In this document: positions 44,806 through 53,560 of the stretch, piece after piece
Position numbering within the stretch: the first letter of the stretch is position 1
How the letters are laid out: each line of letters opens with the position of its first letter
Source of the DNA: Actinomycetales bacterium Actino_02
GTDB lineage: Bacteria > Actinomycetota > Actinomycetes > Propionibacteriales > Propionibacteriaceae
Length of the DNA stretch: 64,000 nt
Direction of reading: 5' to 3'
Assembly (NCBI GenBank): GCA_001603275.1
Contig: LUYM01000011.1
Coordinates: 1-64,000 of the forward strand
Notes under the pieces: model-generated
Told to the model about the DNA's origin: nothing
The model's database searches: none
Seen by the model: the letters and a program-made list of their open reading frames with translations, nothing else
Program-made: the position numbers and the translations under genes

Positions 44806-46311
44806 ATGGCGAACCCTGGTTCTTCGACGGTTACTCCGTCCTCTGCAAAGGTAAGCGGCTTCGACGCCTGGTTCGAGCTCACAAAGCGTGGCTCGAACCT
44901 GGGTCGTGAGATTCGCGGCGGCCTGGTGACGTTCTTCACCATGGCCTACATCATCGTCCTCAACCCCCTCATCATCGGCACCACTCCCGATGTCAACGGC
45001 AACCTGATCATCGGTCTTCCGGTCAGTGATGCTGCCACCCACGCCTCTGTCGGTGCAGTCGCGGCGGCAACGGCGCTTGTCGCGGGCATCCTGACGATCT
45101 TCATGGGAAGCTACGGGCGCTTCCCGATCGCCCTGGCTGCCGGCCTGGGCATCAATGCGGTGGTGGCCTACACCATCGCTCAGAAGATGAGTTGGGTCTC
45201 GGCCATGGGCCTGGTCTTCTGGGAGGGCCTGATCATCACGATCCTGGTCTTCACCGGCTTCCGCAAGGCGGTCTTCAACGCCGTCCCGCGCAACATCCGG
45301 GCAGCCATCTCGGTCGGCATCGGCCTGTTCATCGCCTTCATCGGTCTGGTCGATGGCGGCGTCATCCGTCCGGCAAAGGGCACCCCGGTCGAACTGGGCA
45401 TCTTCGGCAGCCTCAACGGCTGGCCGATCGCGATCTTCGTGATCACCCTGCTGCTGCTGATCGTCCTCTACGTCAAGCGGGTCAAGGGTGCGATCCTGAT
45501 CGCCATCCTGTCCGGCACGGTGCTGGCCGTGATCGTCCAGGCGATCGCCGGCATCGGGTCGAAGTCGGCTGACAACCCGACCGGCTGGATGTCGAACATT
45601 CCGGCCTTCGGTGGCTGGACCGGCGTCGATCTGAGCCTGGTCGGAAAGGCATGGCTGAACCCGGGCGAGTTCTTCTTCGGTGGCTTCGCCAGCCCGGTCG
45701 GCCCGATCGCAGTCGTCCTGCTGGTCTTCTCGCTGCTGCTGGCCGACTTCTTCGACACCATGGGCACCATCGTCGCTGTCGGCGCCGAGGGCGACATGCT
45801 CGAGGATGACGGCAACCCGCCGCACACCCAGGAGATCCTGATCGTCGACTCGGTGGCCGCCATGGTCGGCGGCCTCACCTCGACCTCGTCCAACACCTCC
45901 TACATCGAGTCGGCCTCCGGCGTCGGTGACGGCGCTCGGACGGGTATTGCCTCGATCACCACCGGCGTCGCCTTCCTGCTGGCGATTGTGCTGGCGCCGC
46001 TGGTCAACATGGTTCCGGCCGAGGCCGCCGCTCCGGCGCTGGCTTTCGTCGGCTTCCTGATGATGTCCCAGGTCGTCCACATCGACTGGTCCGACCCGGA
46101 GGAGGGCATTCCGGCCTTCTTCACCATCATCTTGATGCCGTTCGCCTACTCGATCACCGTCGGTATCGGCGTCGGGTTCATTCTGTTCGTCGCGATCAAG
46201 GCGATCGTCGGCAAGGCCAGCAAGGTGCACCCGCTGCTGTGGGCGGTGGCGGTGGCCTTCCTGATCTACTTCGTCCAGGGTCCGATCCTGGCTGCCGTGA
46301 TCGGCAAGTAG
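44806..46311 (+). CDS. NCS2-family nucleobase permease (AzgA/GhxP-like)
   Basis: 501 residues with 12-14 hydrophobic segments. REIRGGLVTFFTMAYIIVLNP opens the AzgA type; PIALAAGLGINAVVAYTIA, LLADFFDTMGTIVAVG and SNTSYIESASGVGDGARTGIASI are conserved NCS2-AzgA motifs around the substrate site. It should import adenine, guanine or hypoxanthine with protons. Encoded alone, with a strong terminator behind it. Confidence 0.9.
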   Translation: MANPGSSTVTPSSAKVSGFDAWFELTKRGSNLGREIRGGLVTFFTMAYIIVLNPLIIGTTPDVNGNLIIGLPVSDAATHASVGAVAAATALVAGILTIFMGSYGRFPIALAAGLGINAVVAYTIAQKMSWVSAMGLVFWEGLIITILVFTGFRKAVFNAVPRNIRAAISVGIGLFIAFIGLVDGGVIRPAKGTPVELGIFGSLNGWPIAIFVITLLLLIVLYVKRVKGAILIAILSGTVLAVIVQAIAGIGSKSADNPTGWMSNIPAFGGWTGVDLSLVGKAWLNPGEFFFGGFASPVGPIAVVLLVFSLLLADFFDTMGTIVAVGAEGDMLEDDGNPPHTQEILIVDSVAAMVGGLTSTSSNTSYIESASGVGDGARTGIASITTGVAFLLAIVLAPLVNMVPAEAAAPALAFVGFLMMSQVVHIDWSDPEEGIPAFFTIILMPFAYSITVGIGVGFILFVAIKAIVGKASKVHPLLWAVAVAFLIYFVQGPILAAVIGK

Positions 46312-46323
46312 TCGTCAACCAGC

Positions 46324-46358
46324 AACGGCGCCGTCCCCGGGTCGGGGGCGGCGCCGTT
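46324..46358 (+). terminator. Terminator of the purine permease gene
   Basis: AACGGCGCCG (46324-46333) pairs with CGGCGCCGTT (46349-46358), with CCCC/GGGG extending the stem; 13 nt past the stop. Confidence 0.8.
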
Positions 46359-46369
46359 GGCGTTCTCGC

Positions 46370-47005
46370 TCAGGGTTGGAAGACGGCAACCAGATCGGGG
46401 GACGGGTCGGGACCGGTCCAGCCGGAGTGGGCCTCCAGCCATTCCAGGACGGTACCGGCCAGCTGGCGACGGTCCTCGGCCAGCTCAGCCAGACAGATCC
46501 GCCAGGACGGCGCGATCAGGGCGGCCCGCTCAGCTGGCACCCAACCGGCCGCCCAGCCCGGGCCCGGTGCCAGCGGGATCCCCAGGCCGGTCTTCAGCAG
46601 GTCGGTCAGGCCGAGCCGAGACGGCACCCCGCTACAGGTCAGGTCGAAGTCAAACTCGCTCAGCTGGGCGGCGCTCACCGAGAGGGCGAGCGGATCCGGG
46701 GCCACCTCATCCAGCCAGGCGAGCAGCAACACCCAGGCGGCGCTGAGCCGGTCCGGCGGCAGATAGCGGCTGGCCAGGAGGGCGTCCACCTCAAGGGCCG
46801 TGGGCACGCCCGGGCGGATGATCGGGGCATCGGGCGGACGACGGAAGGCCGGGCCCAACTTGCCGAGCAGCCCCGGGGCGACCGCTGTCTGGTCGGCGAA
46901 CGTGTTGGCCGCCACGGTGCGCAGCCGGTCCGCGAGCGAGGGGTCCGCGCCGAAGATGCCGCGAACCTCGTCGATGTCCACTGCGTAGAGCCACAGTGTG
47001 CTCAT
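46370..47005 (-). CDS. Hypothetical protein
   Basis: 211 residues, soluble, no signal peptide or membrane segment. It opens STLWLYAVDIDEVRGIFGADPSLADRLR and has a WVLLLAWLDEVAPDPLAL stretch, reminiscent of small actinobacterial SMI1-free immunity-type or regulatory proteins, but I recognise no family. Leaderless start; convergent with the permease gene. Confidence 0.65.
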   Translation of the reverse strand: MSTLWLYAVDIDEVRGIFGADPSLADRLRTVAANTFADQTAVAPGLLGKLGPAFRRPPDAPIIRPGVPTALEVDALLASRYLPPDRLSAAWVLLLAWLDEVAPDPLALSVSAAQLSEFDFDLTCSGVPSRLGLTDLLKTGLGIPLAPGPGWAAGWVPAERAALIAPSWRICLAELAEDRRQLAGTVLEWLEAHSGWTGPDPSPDLVAVFQP

Positions 47006-47011
47006 GCATCA

Positions 47012-47017
47012 ACGGTA
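47012..47017 (-). promoter_or_regulatory. -10 box of the hypothetical gene at 46370-47005 (leaderless)
   Basis: TACCGT on the minus strand, 6 nt before the ATG at 47005. Confidence 0.55.
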
Positions 47018-47146
47018 GCGGCGGTGCCAACTCGTCGGACGGATCTGTGCCACCGGTGTGGCGTGAGCCGTCCGCACCCCCGAGTGCTGAGGACGGTGAC
47101 GCTGTTCAGTGGGATCGGCCGGTTCGTGAGTGTGAGGGGAGCCGGG

Positions 47147-47152
47147 TACGCT
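47147..47152 (+). promoter_or_regulatory. -10 box of the small secreted protein gene (leaderless)
   Basis: TACGCT, 7 nt before the ATG at 47160. Confidence 0.55.
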
Positions 47153-47159
47153 CGTCCCC

Positions 47160-47465
47160 ATGATGTCGGTGGTGCGCCGTGCGTTGGCGGGCGTTGTTGC
47201 AGCGGTGGTAGTGCTGCTGGGAGTGTCGGTCCCGTCCGTGGCTATGGCGCAGTCGCCGTCGCCGTCAGCGAGTGCGACGGCGGGGAGCACGCCCACAGCC
47301 AGTGCCACGTCGACCGCCACCGATGCCGCCGACGAGAGCGACGATGGCTCAGGTCCCGACGACAGCCAGGGCGCGGCACCCGATGATTCTCGTCAGGCGT
47401 GGGCACTGGGTGCGGCTGGGCTGCTGGCCGTGATCGCTGCCGCCGTCGTCCTGCTTCGCCGCTAG
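47160..47465 (+). CDS. Small secreted, membrane-anchored Ser/Thr/Asp-rich protein
   Basis: 101 residues: a signal peptide (1-30, ending AMA), a 45-residue low-complexity stretch of Ser, Thr, Ala and then Asp, and a C-terminal membrane helix ending LLRR. It is a stalk with no folded domain. It resembles the anchor half of the DUF4430 protein at 1872-2672, but shares no domain with it. Role unknown. Confidence 0.65.
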   Translation: MMSVVRRALAGVVAAVVVLLGVSVPSVAMAQSPSPSASATAGSTPTASATSTATDAADESDDGSGPDDSQGAAPDDSRQAWALGAAGLLAVIAAAVVLLRR

Positions 47466-47490
47466 CCACACCTCGCTGGCGGGCCGGCCG

Positions 47491-48132
47491 CTAGGCCAGG
47501 TCGTTCAGGGCGATCCGGAGCTGGCGGTAGCGCTCGCCGAAGTCGACCAGCACCGTCCGATTCGGGTCGGGGACGGCCCATACCGGTCCCATCCGTAGCT
47601 GTCGTAGTCCGGCGAACTCCTCGTGACCCAGAACTTCGTTGACCGCTGAGGCGTCGCCTCCGGCCACCACGGCGTCCAGTCGGCCGGCCTCTGGCAGCAG
47701 GAACTCGGCGACATCGGCGGACGCCTCGGCGAACGCGTGTCCGGCCTGGTTGGCCCGCCGCCGCGCGTAGCGCTGCTGAGACCAGCCGCCGGCCTTGGTT
47801 CGGCCCTGCACGTAGTGGCTGGCGTGATGCCCACTCACCAATGCGCTGCCTTCGAAGATGCCGACCGCATGGGCGCGACGCCGGACGATCACGGCACCCA
47901 CTCGCCGTGGCCGCTGCGAGTCGGCGATCAGCTCGGCCAGCGGGTCGATCCCGGCCAGCGGGCCCCAGGGCAGGTGGACGACGGCTCGAGCGCCGTCCGG
48001 AGCGTCCAACGCGATGGCTTCGGTGCTCAGGGTGACCTCCGGCTGGCCGTGTCGTTCGGCGAAGCCGGCCAGCCAGCCGGGGAGTCTTTGCGGAGCCACC
48101 AGTACCTGACGGCCCATTTGTGGGTGGGACAT
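47491..48132 (-). CDS. acVLRF1-family peptidyl-tRNA hydrolase-like protein
   Basis: 213 residues. The eRF1-like VLRF1 fold is indicated by VVHLPWGPLAGIDPLAELI, VGIFEGSALVSGHHASHYVQGRTKAGGWSQQRYARRRANQAGHAF, whose GWSQQRYARRR holds the catalytic glutamine, and AVNEVLGHEEFAGL. The group is the actinobacterial/chloroflexi version of Vms1/ANKZF1, which releases stalled peptides from tRNA. The start at 48132 (MSHPQMGRQ) is uncertain; 48117 is also possible. Confidence 0.83.
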   Translation of the reverse strand: MSHPQMGRQVLVAPQRLPGWLAGFAERHGQPEVTLSTEAIALDAPDGARAVVHLPWGPLAGIDPLAELIADSQRPRRVGAVIVRRRAHAVGIFEGSALVSGHHASHYVQGRTKAGGWSQQRYARRRANQAGHAFAEASADVAEFLLPEAGRLDAVVAGGDASAVNEVLGHEEFAGLRQLRMGPVWAVPDPNRTVLVDFGERYRQLRIALNDLA

Positions 48133-48135
48133 GGC

Positions 48136-48141
48136 TATAGT
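48136..48141 (+). promoter_or_regulatory. -10 box of the DtxR-family gene
   Basis: TATAGT, placing the transcript start near 48148 and leaving a 21-nt leader with GGGGAGGAG. Confidence 0.5.
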
Positions 48142-48168
48142 CTGGCTGGAATCGCGGGGAGGAGTCAG

Positions 48169-48855
48169 ATGAGCGATCTCATCGATACCACCGAGATGTA
48201 TCTGCGGACCATCTACGAACTCGGTGAGGAAGGCGTGCCGCCGCTGCGCGCCCGCATTGCCGAGCGGCTGAGCCAGAGTGGGCCGACGGTCTCGCAGACG
48301 GTCGCGCGGATGGAGCGCGATGGCCTGGTCTCGGTACATCCGGATCGACATCTGGAACTCAGCGAGCGCGGCCGTCAGCTTGCCGAACAGGTGATGCGCA
48401 AGCATCGGCTCGCCGAGCGGTTGCTGGTCGATGTGATCGGTCTGGATTGGCAGCTCGTCCACGAGGAAGCCTGCCGCTGGGAGCATGTGATCTCCGATCA
48501 GGTCGAACGCCAGCTCCTGGTGCTGCTGGACAGCCCGGTGCACTCGCCCTACGGCAACCCGATTCCGGGCCTGACTGCGCTGGGTGCGCCCGCTCCCGCC
48601 GAAGACTTCCTGGACGGCGTGGAACTGCTCTCCCTGCGGCTCGCCGATGGCCAGACCCATGAAGTGGTGTTCGCTCGGATGAGCGAGGCTCTGCAGGCCG
48701 ACGTCGAGCTCCTCGGGCAGCTCGCCGTACTCGGTGTGGCCGACAGGCGTCCGGTGACTGCGCAGCTGCGGGGCCGCAAGGTCGTCCTGGGTGATCAGGA
48801 GCAAGTGGTGCTCCCGGCCGAGTTGGCCGACCAGCTCTTCGTGACCGCGAACTGA
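48169..48855 (+). CDS. ideR: Iron-dependent repressor, DtxR/IdeR family
   Basis: 228 residues in three domains: winged helix (1-73), dimerisation (74-140) and an SH3-like tail (about 150-228). The residues numbered as in DtxR are kept: Met10, Cys102, Glu105, His106 for metal site 2 and His79, Glu83, His98 for site 1. Cys102 favours iron over manganese (MntR) sensing. SGPTVSQTVARMERDGL holds the recognition helix with Ser37, Pro39 and Gln43. GGGGAGGAG precedes the ATG at 48169. Divergent from acVLRF1; trxA follows. Target genes cannot be listed from this window. Confidence 0.9.
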   Translation: MSDLIDTTEMYLRTIYELGEEGVPPLRARIAERLSQSGPTVSQTVARMERDGLVSVHPDRHLELSERGRQLAEQVMRKHRLAERLLVDVIGLDWQLVHEEACRWEHVISDQVERQLLVLLDSPVHSPYGNPIPGLTALGAPAPAEDFLDGVELLSLRLADGQTHEVVFARMSEALQADVELLGQLAVLGVADRRPVTAQLRGRKVVLGDQEQVVLPAELADQLFVTAN

Positions 48856-48918
48856 TCGGCTGGAATAGCCCGCCGCCCGTCCGGCGTTATCCGTGACTGA
48901 AACCTACTGAAGGAAGCC

Positions 48919-49281
48919 ATGGCTACCACCACTCTGACTGCCGCCGATTTCGGCAAGACCATCGAGTCCGGCATTGTCTTCATCGACTTCTGGGCGACCT
49001 GGTGCCCGCCGTGCCGGATGTTCGGCCCGATCTTCGAGGCGGCTTCGAACAACCATCAGGACGCCGTGTTCGCCAAGGTCGACACCGACGCCGAAGGGGA
49101 GTTGGCCGGCGCCCTGGAGATCAGTTCGATCCCGACCCTGATGGCCTTCCGCGACGGCTATCTGGTGTTCCGTCAGGCTGGCGCGCTCAGCAAGTCGAGC
49201 TTCGAGAGCGTGATCTCGCAGGTCAAGGAACTCGATATGGACAAGCTCAAGGCGGAGGCTGCGGCCAGCGCGGCCGAATGA
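48919..49281 (+). CDS. Thioredoxin-like protein with WCPPC active site
   Basis: 120 residues, one thioredoxin fold. VFIDFWATWCPPCRMFGPIFEAAS carries the redox pair as WCPPC, where standard thioredoxin has WCGPC; the extra proline usually shifts the redox potential and partner choice. VFAKVDTDAEGELAGALEISSIPTLMAF has the cis-proline. GAAGGA precedes the ATG at 48919. It lies 63 bp after the IdeR gene, perhaps co-transcribed. A general reductase or a specialised one cannot be told apart. Confidence 0.86.
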   Translation: MATTTLTAADFGKTIESGIVFIDFWATWCPPCRMFGPIFEAASNNHQDAVFAKVDTDAEGELAGALEISSIPTLMAFRDGYLVFRQAGALSKSSFESVISQVKELDMDKLKAEAAASAAE

Positions 49282-49314
49282 GCTGCACGATTTCCCGCCA
49301 TGTCCCCCATAGGA

Positions 49315-49344
49315 GTGACATGGCCGCCGAGTATTGCCTATAGT
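49315..49344 (+). promoter_or_regulatory. Promoter before the 49353-49385 hairpin
   Basis: GTGACA (49315-49320), an 18-bp spacer and TATAGT (49339-49344) predict a start near 49351, directly at the hairpin. Confidence 0.5.
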
Positions 49345-49352
49345 TACGCGCA

Positions 49353-49385
49353 GGGTTCCTGCCCCATCCCCCCGGGCAGGAACCC
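49353..49385 (+). terminator. 12-bp hairpin with T-tract at the predicted transcript start
   Basis: GGGTTCCTGCCC (49353-49364) and GGGCAGGAACCC (49374-49385) form a perfect stem with a 9-nt loop followed by TTTCC. It could end trxA transcription or attenuate the next gene. The remainder of the 256-bp gap 49282-49537 has no other signal except GGAG before 49538. Confidence 0.65.
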
Positions 49386-49537
49386 TTTCCAATTTCGTCG
49401 GGCACTCTGGCCTCACTAGGGTTGTCACCCCGACTGGATGCGTGCGCCGATGGCGACCTGTACTCTCTGATCAAACGATTTAGCCACCACGTGGGACCGC
49501 CGGGGTCCCGCTCGGGCGTGGAGGCCAAGGAGAGCGC

Positions 49538-52135
49538 ATGACAGTCAGTTTCCCGGTCGTCAGCGACCTGTCTGCAATCCCCGTCGGCGACATGCCCGGG
49601 GACAAGGTGCAGATCAGCGAGGTTCACCTTAGCAAAGCCGAGCACATCTTCCCGCGGCTGATAGAGCTGCTGGCTCCCACTCTGCAGGCCGGACGCCGAG
49701 CCGTCGTCTCGGTCTGTGGGGGATCCGGCGTCGGCAAGTCCGAAACCGGTGCGCTCCTGGCCTACGGGCTGGCCCAGCAGGGCATCGGCTCCTACCTGCT
49801 ATCGGGCGACAACTATCCGCGCCGGTTCCCGGAGGCCAATGACGCTGAGCGGCTGCGCGTGTTTCGGGCGGCCGGGTTGCGGGGCCTGGTCGAGTCCGGC
49901 GCCTATGACGACCGCGTCCGCGACCTGCTGGCCGGGCTGCAGTCCGACGGCACCGACGCCGATCCGTCCCAGCTGTCCGCCCACCCGTGGCTGGCCGGCT
50001 ACCAGCGCGCCGGGCGGGCTGCCTTGACCGACTACCTGGGCACGCCGGCCGAGATCAACTTCGCCGAACTCAACGCGATCCTGGCCGACTTCCACGACGG
50101 TGCGGACGCGCTGATGCTGAAGCGGATGGGACGCGCCGAGGGCCAGCTCTGGTACGACCGGGTGGACTTCTCGTCGGTTGCGGTGCTGGTGGTGGAGTGG
50201 ACCCACGGCAACTCCGACCATCTGGTCGGCGTGGACGTTCCGATCCTGCTGAACAGCACTCCGGCCGAGACGCTCGCACATCGTCGCTCGCGTAGCCGCG
50301 ACGGTGCGGTCGACTCGGCGTTCACGACCATGGTGCTCGAGCTCGAGCAGGCCAAGCTGGCTGCTGCCGCGCACCGGGCCAAGATCATCGTGGCCCGCTC
50401 GGGTGAACTGCTCGATTTCGCGTCCTATCAGCGCTCGATGGGGCTGGATCTCCCGGGTGCCGGCCCGATGCTGAACGCCTATCCCGACAGCCTGGCCGGC
50501 CGGCTGGGTGGACTGGTCGGCTTCCTTCGCTCGCCGGAGGCGGATGGGGCCTTCGAGTCGGCCTATCTGCTGCCGAGCGTGTTCAACACCGACTTGGATC
50601 GCGGCTTCTCGGTGATCGACTACGAGCTCAGCCAGACCCTGGTCGGCCCGGACGACCTGCCCGCGCTGAACGAAGCCGGCATCGATCTGAAGCTCGACTT
50701 CATCCTGAATCACGCTTCGGTGCTCTCCCCGCAGTTCCAGGACATCCTGGCCCGCGGCGACCGTTCGCCCTATCTGGACTTCTTCATCGACTGGAACAAG
50801 TTCTGGGCCGGGCACGGCGACCTGACCGAGGGCGGCTACGTGCAGCCTGACGACTACCTGATCAAGGACATGTTCTTCCGCAAGCCGGGTCTGCCCATCT
50901 TGATGGTGCGCTTCCCGGACGGCCGGGAGGTGCCCTACTGGAACACCTTCTACCAGGAGGTCCGCTACCCGCTGCCCGACCCGCAGGACCTGATGACAGC
51001 CGCCGGCCTGCAGTATGGACGGGCCGAGCAGCTGGCCGCCCGGCTGGCCGCCACGCTGAGTTCCGGTGGTCGTCCCGGGGAGGCAGACTTCACCGGCTTC
51101 GAGGACGTCCGGGACGCCGTGGTGGACGCCGTCGAAGCCCGGCGGCGCTACCTGGGCCAGATGGACCTGAACATCACCTCGCCGCTGGTCTGGCAGTTCT
51201 ACGCCGACACCTTGGACAAATTGGCCGGCTACGGGGCCAAGATCGTCCGGCTCGACGCGTTCGCCTACGCGCCGAAGGCACCGGGGCAGCGCAACTTCCT
51301 CAACGAGCCGGGCACCTGGGAACTGCTGGCCAAGGTCAAGGACCTGGCTGATGCCCGCGGGCTGATCCTGCTCCCGGAGATCCACGCCAGCTACGCCGAA
51401 GGCATCCATGAACTGCTGGCCGGCAAGGGCTTCCTCACCTACGACTTCTTCCTGCCCGGGCTGCTGATCGATGCCTTCGAGAGTCGCGATGCCAGCACTC
51501 TGAAGCGCTGGATCACCGAACTGCTCAGCAAGGGGATCCACACGGTGAACATGCTGGGCTGTCACGACGGGATTCCGCTGCTCGATCTGGGCGGGCTGCT
51601 TCCGTCGTCGCGGATCGAGTCGCTGATCGAGACCGTGAAGGGCCGCGGCGGCTACGTGAAGGATCTGCACGGCGCGAAGAACATCTACTACCAGGTGAAC
51701 GCCACCTACTACAGCGCGCTGGGGGAGAGCGACGCCCGGCTGCTGCTGGCCCGGGCCATCCAGCTGTTCATGCCCGGCAAGCCGCAGGTCTGGTACCTGG
51801 ATCTGTTCGCCGGTCCGAACGACCATGCTGCCGTCGCGCGTGCTGGTGAGGGTGGGCACAAGGAGATCAACCGGACGAATCTGACCGCCGAGCAGGTGGC
51901 CGACGGGCTCACCCGTCCGGTGGTGCAGGCGCAACTGGAGTTGCTGAAGTTCCGCAACAGTTTCCCGGCCTTCGGCTTCGATGCCGAGTGCCACCTCGCC
52001 CAGACCGGTCCCGAGCAGTTGGTGATCACCTGGACCAAGGACGGAGCCAGCGCCACGCTGAGTGCCGACCTGGCCGCCGAGAGCTACCGGATCGAGGCAG
52101 TGGACGCCGCCGGCAACGAGGTTGCCTTCGGCTGA
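49538..52135 (+). CDS. P-loop kinase fused to a GH13_18 (sucrose-phosphorylase-type) domain
   Basis: 865 residues. The first ~300 form a P-loop kinase: VVSVCGGSGVGKSETGALLA (Walker A, about 57-76), LLSGDNYPRRFPEANDAERL, and VLVVEWTHGNSDHLVGVDVPILL. The rest is a GH13 subfamily 18 barrel: ITDY-free start GPMLNAYPDSLAGRLGGLVGFL, RLDAFAYAPK with nucleophile Asp573, LLPEIHASY with acid/base Glu614, and GCHDGIPLLDL with Asp677, so the triad is intact. GH13_18 enzymes release glucose 1-phosphate from sucrose, sucrose 6-phosphate, glucosylglycerol or glucosylglycerate. The kinase may phosphorylate the sugar or acceptor. GGAG lies before the ATG. Not part of an operon. Confidence 0.86.
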   Translation: MTVSFPVVSDLSAIPVGDMPGDKVQISEVHLSKAEHIFPRLIELLAPTLQAGRRAVVSVCGGSGVGKSETGALLAYGLAQQGIGSYLLSGDNYPRRFPEANDAERLRVFRAAGLRGLVESGAYDDRVRDLLAGLQSDGTDADPSQLSAHPWLAGYQRAGRAALTDYLGTPAEINFAELNAILADFHDGADALMLKRMGRAEGQLWYDRVDFSSVAVLVVEWTHGNSDHLVGVDVPILLNSTPAETLAHRRSRSRDGAVDSAFTTMVLELEQAKLAAAAHRAKIIVARSGELLDFASYQRSMGLDLPGAGPMLNAYPDSLAGRLGGLVGFLRSPEADGAFESAYLLPSVFNTDLDRGFSVIDYELSQTLVGPDDLPALNEAGIDLKLDFILNHASVLSPQFQDILARGDRSPYLDFFIDWNKFWAGHGDLTEGGYVQPDDYLIKDMFFRKPGLPILMVRFPDGREVPYWNTFYQEVRYPLPDPQDLMTAAGLQYGRAEQLAARLAATLSSGGRPGEADFTGFEDVRDAVVDAVEARRRYLGQMDLNITSPLVWQFYADTLDKLAGYGAKIVRLDAFAYAPKAPGQRNFLNEPGTWELLAKVKDLADARGLILLPEIHASYAEGIHELLAGKGFLTYDFFLPGLLIDAFESRDASTLKRWITELLSKGIHTVNMLGCHDGIPLLDLGGLLPSSRIESLIETVKGRGGYVKDLHGAKNIYYQVNATYYSALGESDARLLLARAIQLFMPGKPQVWYLDLFAGPNDHAAVARAGEGGHKEINRTNLTAEQVADGLTRPVVQAQLELLKFRNSFPAFGFDAECHLAQTGPEQLVITWTKDGASATLSADLAAESYRIEAVDAAGNEVAFG

Positions 52136-52303
52136 GTGGGTCTGGGCAAGCTAGGCCGAGCTGCCGTCGCCGGGTCCGCCGACCTACGAGCTACGCCGTC
52201 GGCCATGCTTGCTGTGGTCGGTCGGGTGAGCATCGCCGTCAGCGGTCTGTGCGGAGCTAACGCCGGCCAGGTGAATCGCGCTGAACCGGCCCTGACCCCT
52301 GGT

Positions 52304-52309
52304 TACGCT
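52304..52309 (+). promoter_or_regulatory. -10 box of the histidine kinase gene (leaderless)
   Basis: TACGCT, 6 nt before the GTG at 52316. Confidence 0.55.
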
Positions 52310-52315
52310 GTTGCC

Positions 52316-53560
52316 GTGCGGGTCCCTGGCGGCAGGTTGCGGCCGTTTCCCTGGCGGGAGACGGCCTATCTGGCGTCCGGCCTCGTGGTGGGGCTTCCGA
52401 TGCTCATCATGTTCGGGCTCGCCCTGCTGCTGAGTGCTCTGGTGGTCGTCCTCCCGGCCGCAGCACTGCCGGCGCTCGGCGGCGCGGTGTGGCTGGTCGC
52501 CCAGGAGCCCGCGCGGCTCGAAGCGCTGCTCGGCCATTTCCGCCCGGTGCCGCGCCCGATGCTGTCCGGTCCGGACGCCCGCACACAGTGGCACGCAGCG
52601 TTGGCAAACCAGCAGCTTCGCCGCTGGGTCGGCTATGCGATGCTGCGGCTCCCGCTCTCACTTCTGCAGACGCTGGTGATGGTCGTGGTTCTGGTGTGGC
52701 CGCTGATGCTGCTCGCGAGCCTGATCCGAATACCGCTCGCCGGAGATACTGCCGCCTCGGGGCCTCTTGCCGCCGGCTCCACTCACTGGCCGTGGCCGGT
52801 GGCCGCGGCGGCGCTGGGTGCACTCGCGGTGCTGATCCTGGTTGCGCCGCGGCTGATCCGGCTGCTCACGATCGGCGACGTTCGGCTTGTCCAGTGGCTG
52901 CTAGCCCCGCGCCCCACTGACGCCGTTGCCGAGACTGAGGGGACGCAACTGCCAGCAGACCGCGACTTGGCATCGGTCAAGGCGGAACGAGTTCGAATCG
53001 AGCGTGACCTGCATGATGGGGCACAGCAGAGGCTGATCGCCCTGGGTGTCTCGCTCGGACGGGCGGAGGCTCGGCTGCGGGACAGCTCCGACAACGACGC
53101 CCTGGAACTCGTGCGTTCAGCCAAGGCCGAGACGCTGGGAGTCGTTGCTGATATTCGGGCGTTGGCGAGAGGGCTGCGGCCCGCGGCATTGGCGGATCGT
53201 GGCCTGGGTGCAGCATTGGCCTCGGCGGCTGCGGGCCTGGCGTTGTCTGCCTCCTTCGAGGTGGACGTCGAGCACCTAGACCCCGCGACGGAGGCCGTCC
53301 TCTACTTCGCGGTGTGCGAGTGCCTCACCAATGCCGCCAAACATGCGCCGGGAGCCTCGGTTGCGGTTCGGGTCCAGCAGAGCGGCGCCAGGGTGTCCGT
53401 CGAGATTTGTGATGACGGCCCGGGTGGAGCAGTGACCCGCGCCGGTGGCGGTCTCGCCGGAGTGGCCCAGCGGCTCGCCGACTTCGACGGAGCTTTGCGG
53501 CTTGCAAGTCCGGCGGGCGGACCGACCGTCGTGAGAATGGAGTTGCCGTGCGGGTCGTGA
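52316..53560 (+). CDS. Sensor histidine kinase (HisKA_3, NarL-type partner)
   Basis: 414 residues. The N-terminal part has a putative sensor with four helices (about 20-190, actinobacterial sensor domain). The dimerisation helix RVRIERDLHDGAQQRLIALG contains the phospho-accepting His233, and the ATPase domain runs from about 300 (CECLTNAAKHAPG, N box; CDDGPGG, G1). It pairs with the LuxR-type regulator whose start overlaps its stop. I start it at the GTG 52316 because of the leaderless promoter; the frame is open for 60 codons before that. Confidence 0.88.
   Translation: MRVPGGRLRPFPWRETAYLASGLVVGLPMLIMFGLALLLSALVVVLPAAALPALGGAVWLVAQEPARLEALLGHFRPVPRPMLSGPDARTQWHAALANQQLRRWVGYAMLRLPLSLLQTLVMVVVLVWPLMLLASLIRIPLAGDTAASGPLAAGSTHWPWPVAAAALGALAVLILVAPRLIRLLTIGDVRLVQWLLAPRPTDAVAETEGTQLPADRDLASVKAERVRIERDLHDGAQQRLIALGVSLGRAEARLRDSSDNDALELVRSAKAETLGVVADIRALARGLRPAALADRGLGAALASAAAGLALSASFEVDVEHLDPATEAVLYFAVCECLTNAAKHAPGASVAVRVQQSGARVSVEICDDGPGGAVTRAGGGLAGVAQRLADFDGALRLASPAGGPTVVRMELPCGS

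Noticed and set aside
49799-51994. Minus-strand open frame of 731 codons opposite the kinase-phosphorylase gene
   Set aside because: Same kind of reverse-frame composition; the plus-strand protein has an intact catalytic triad.
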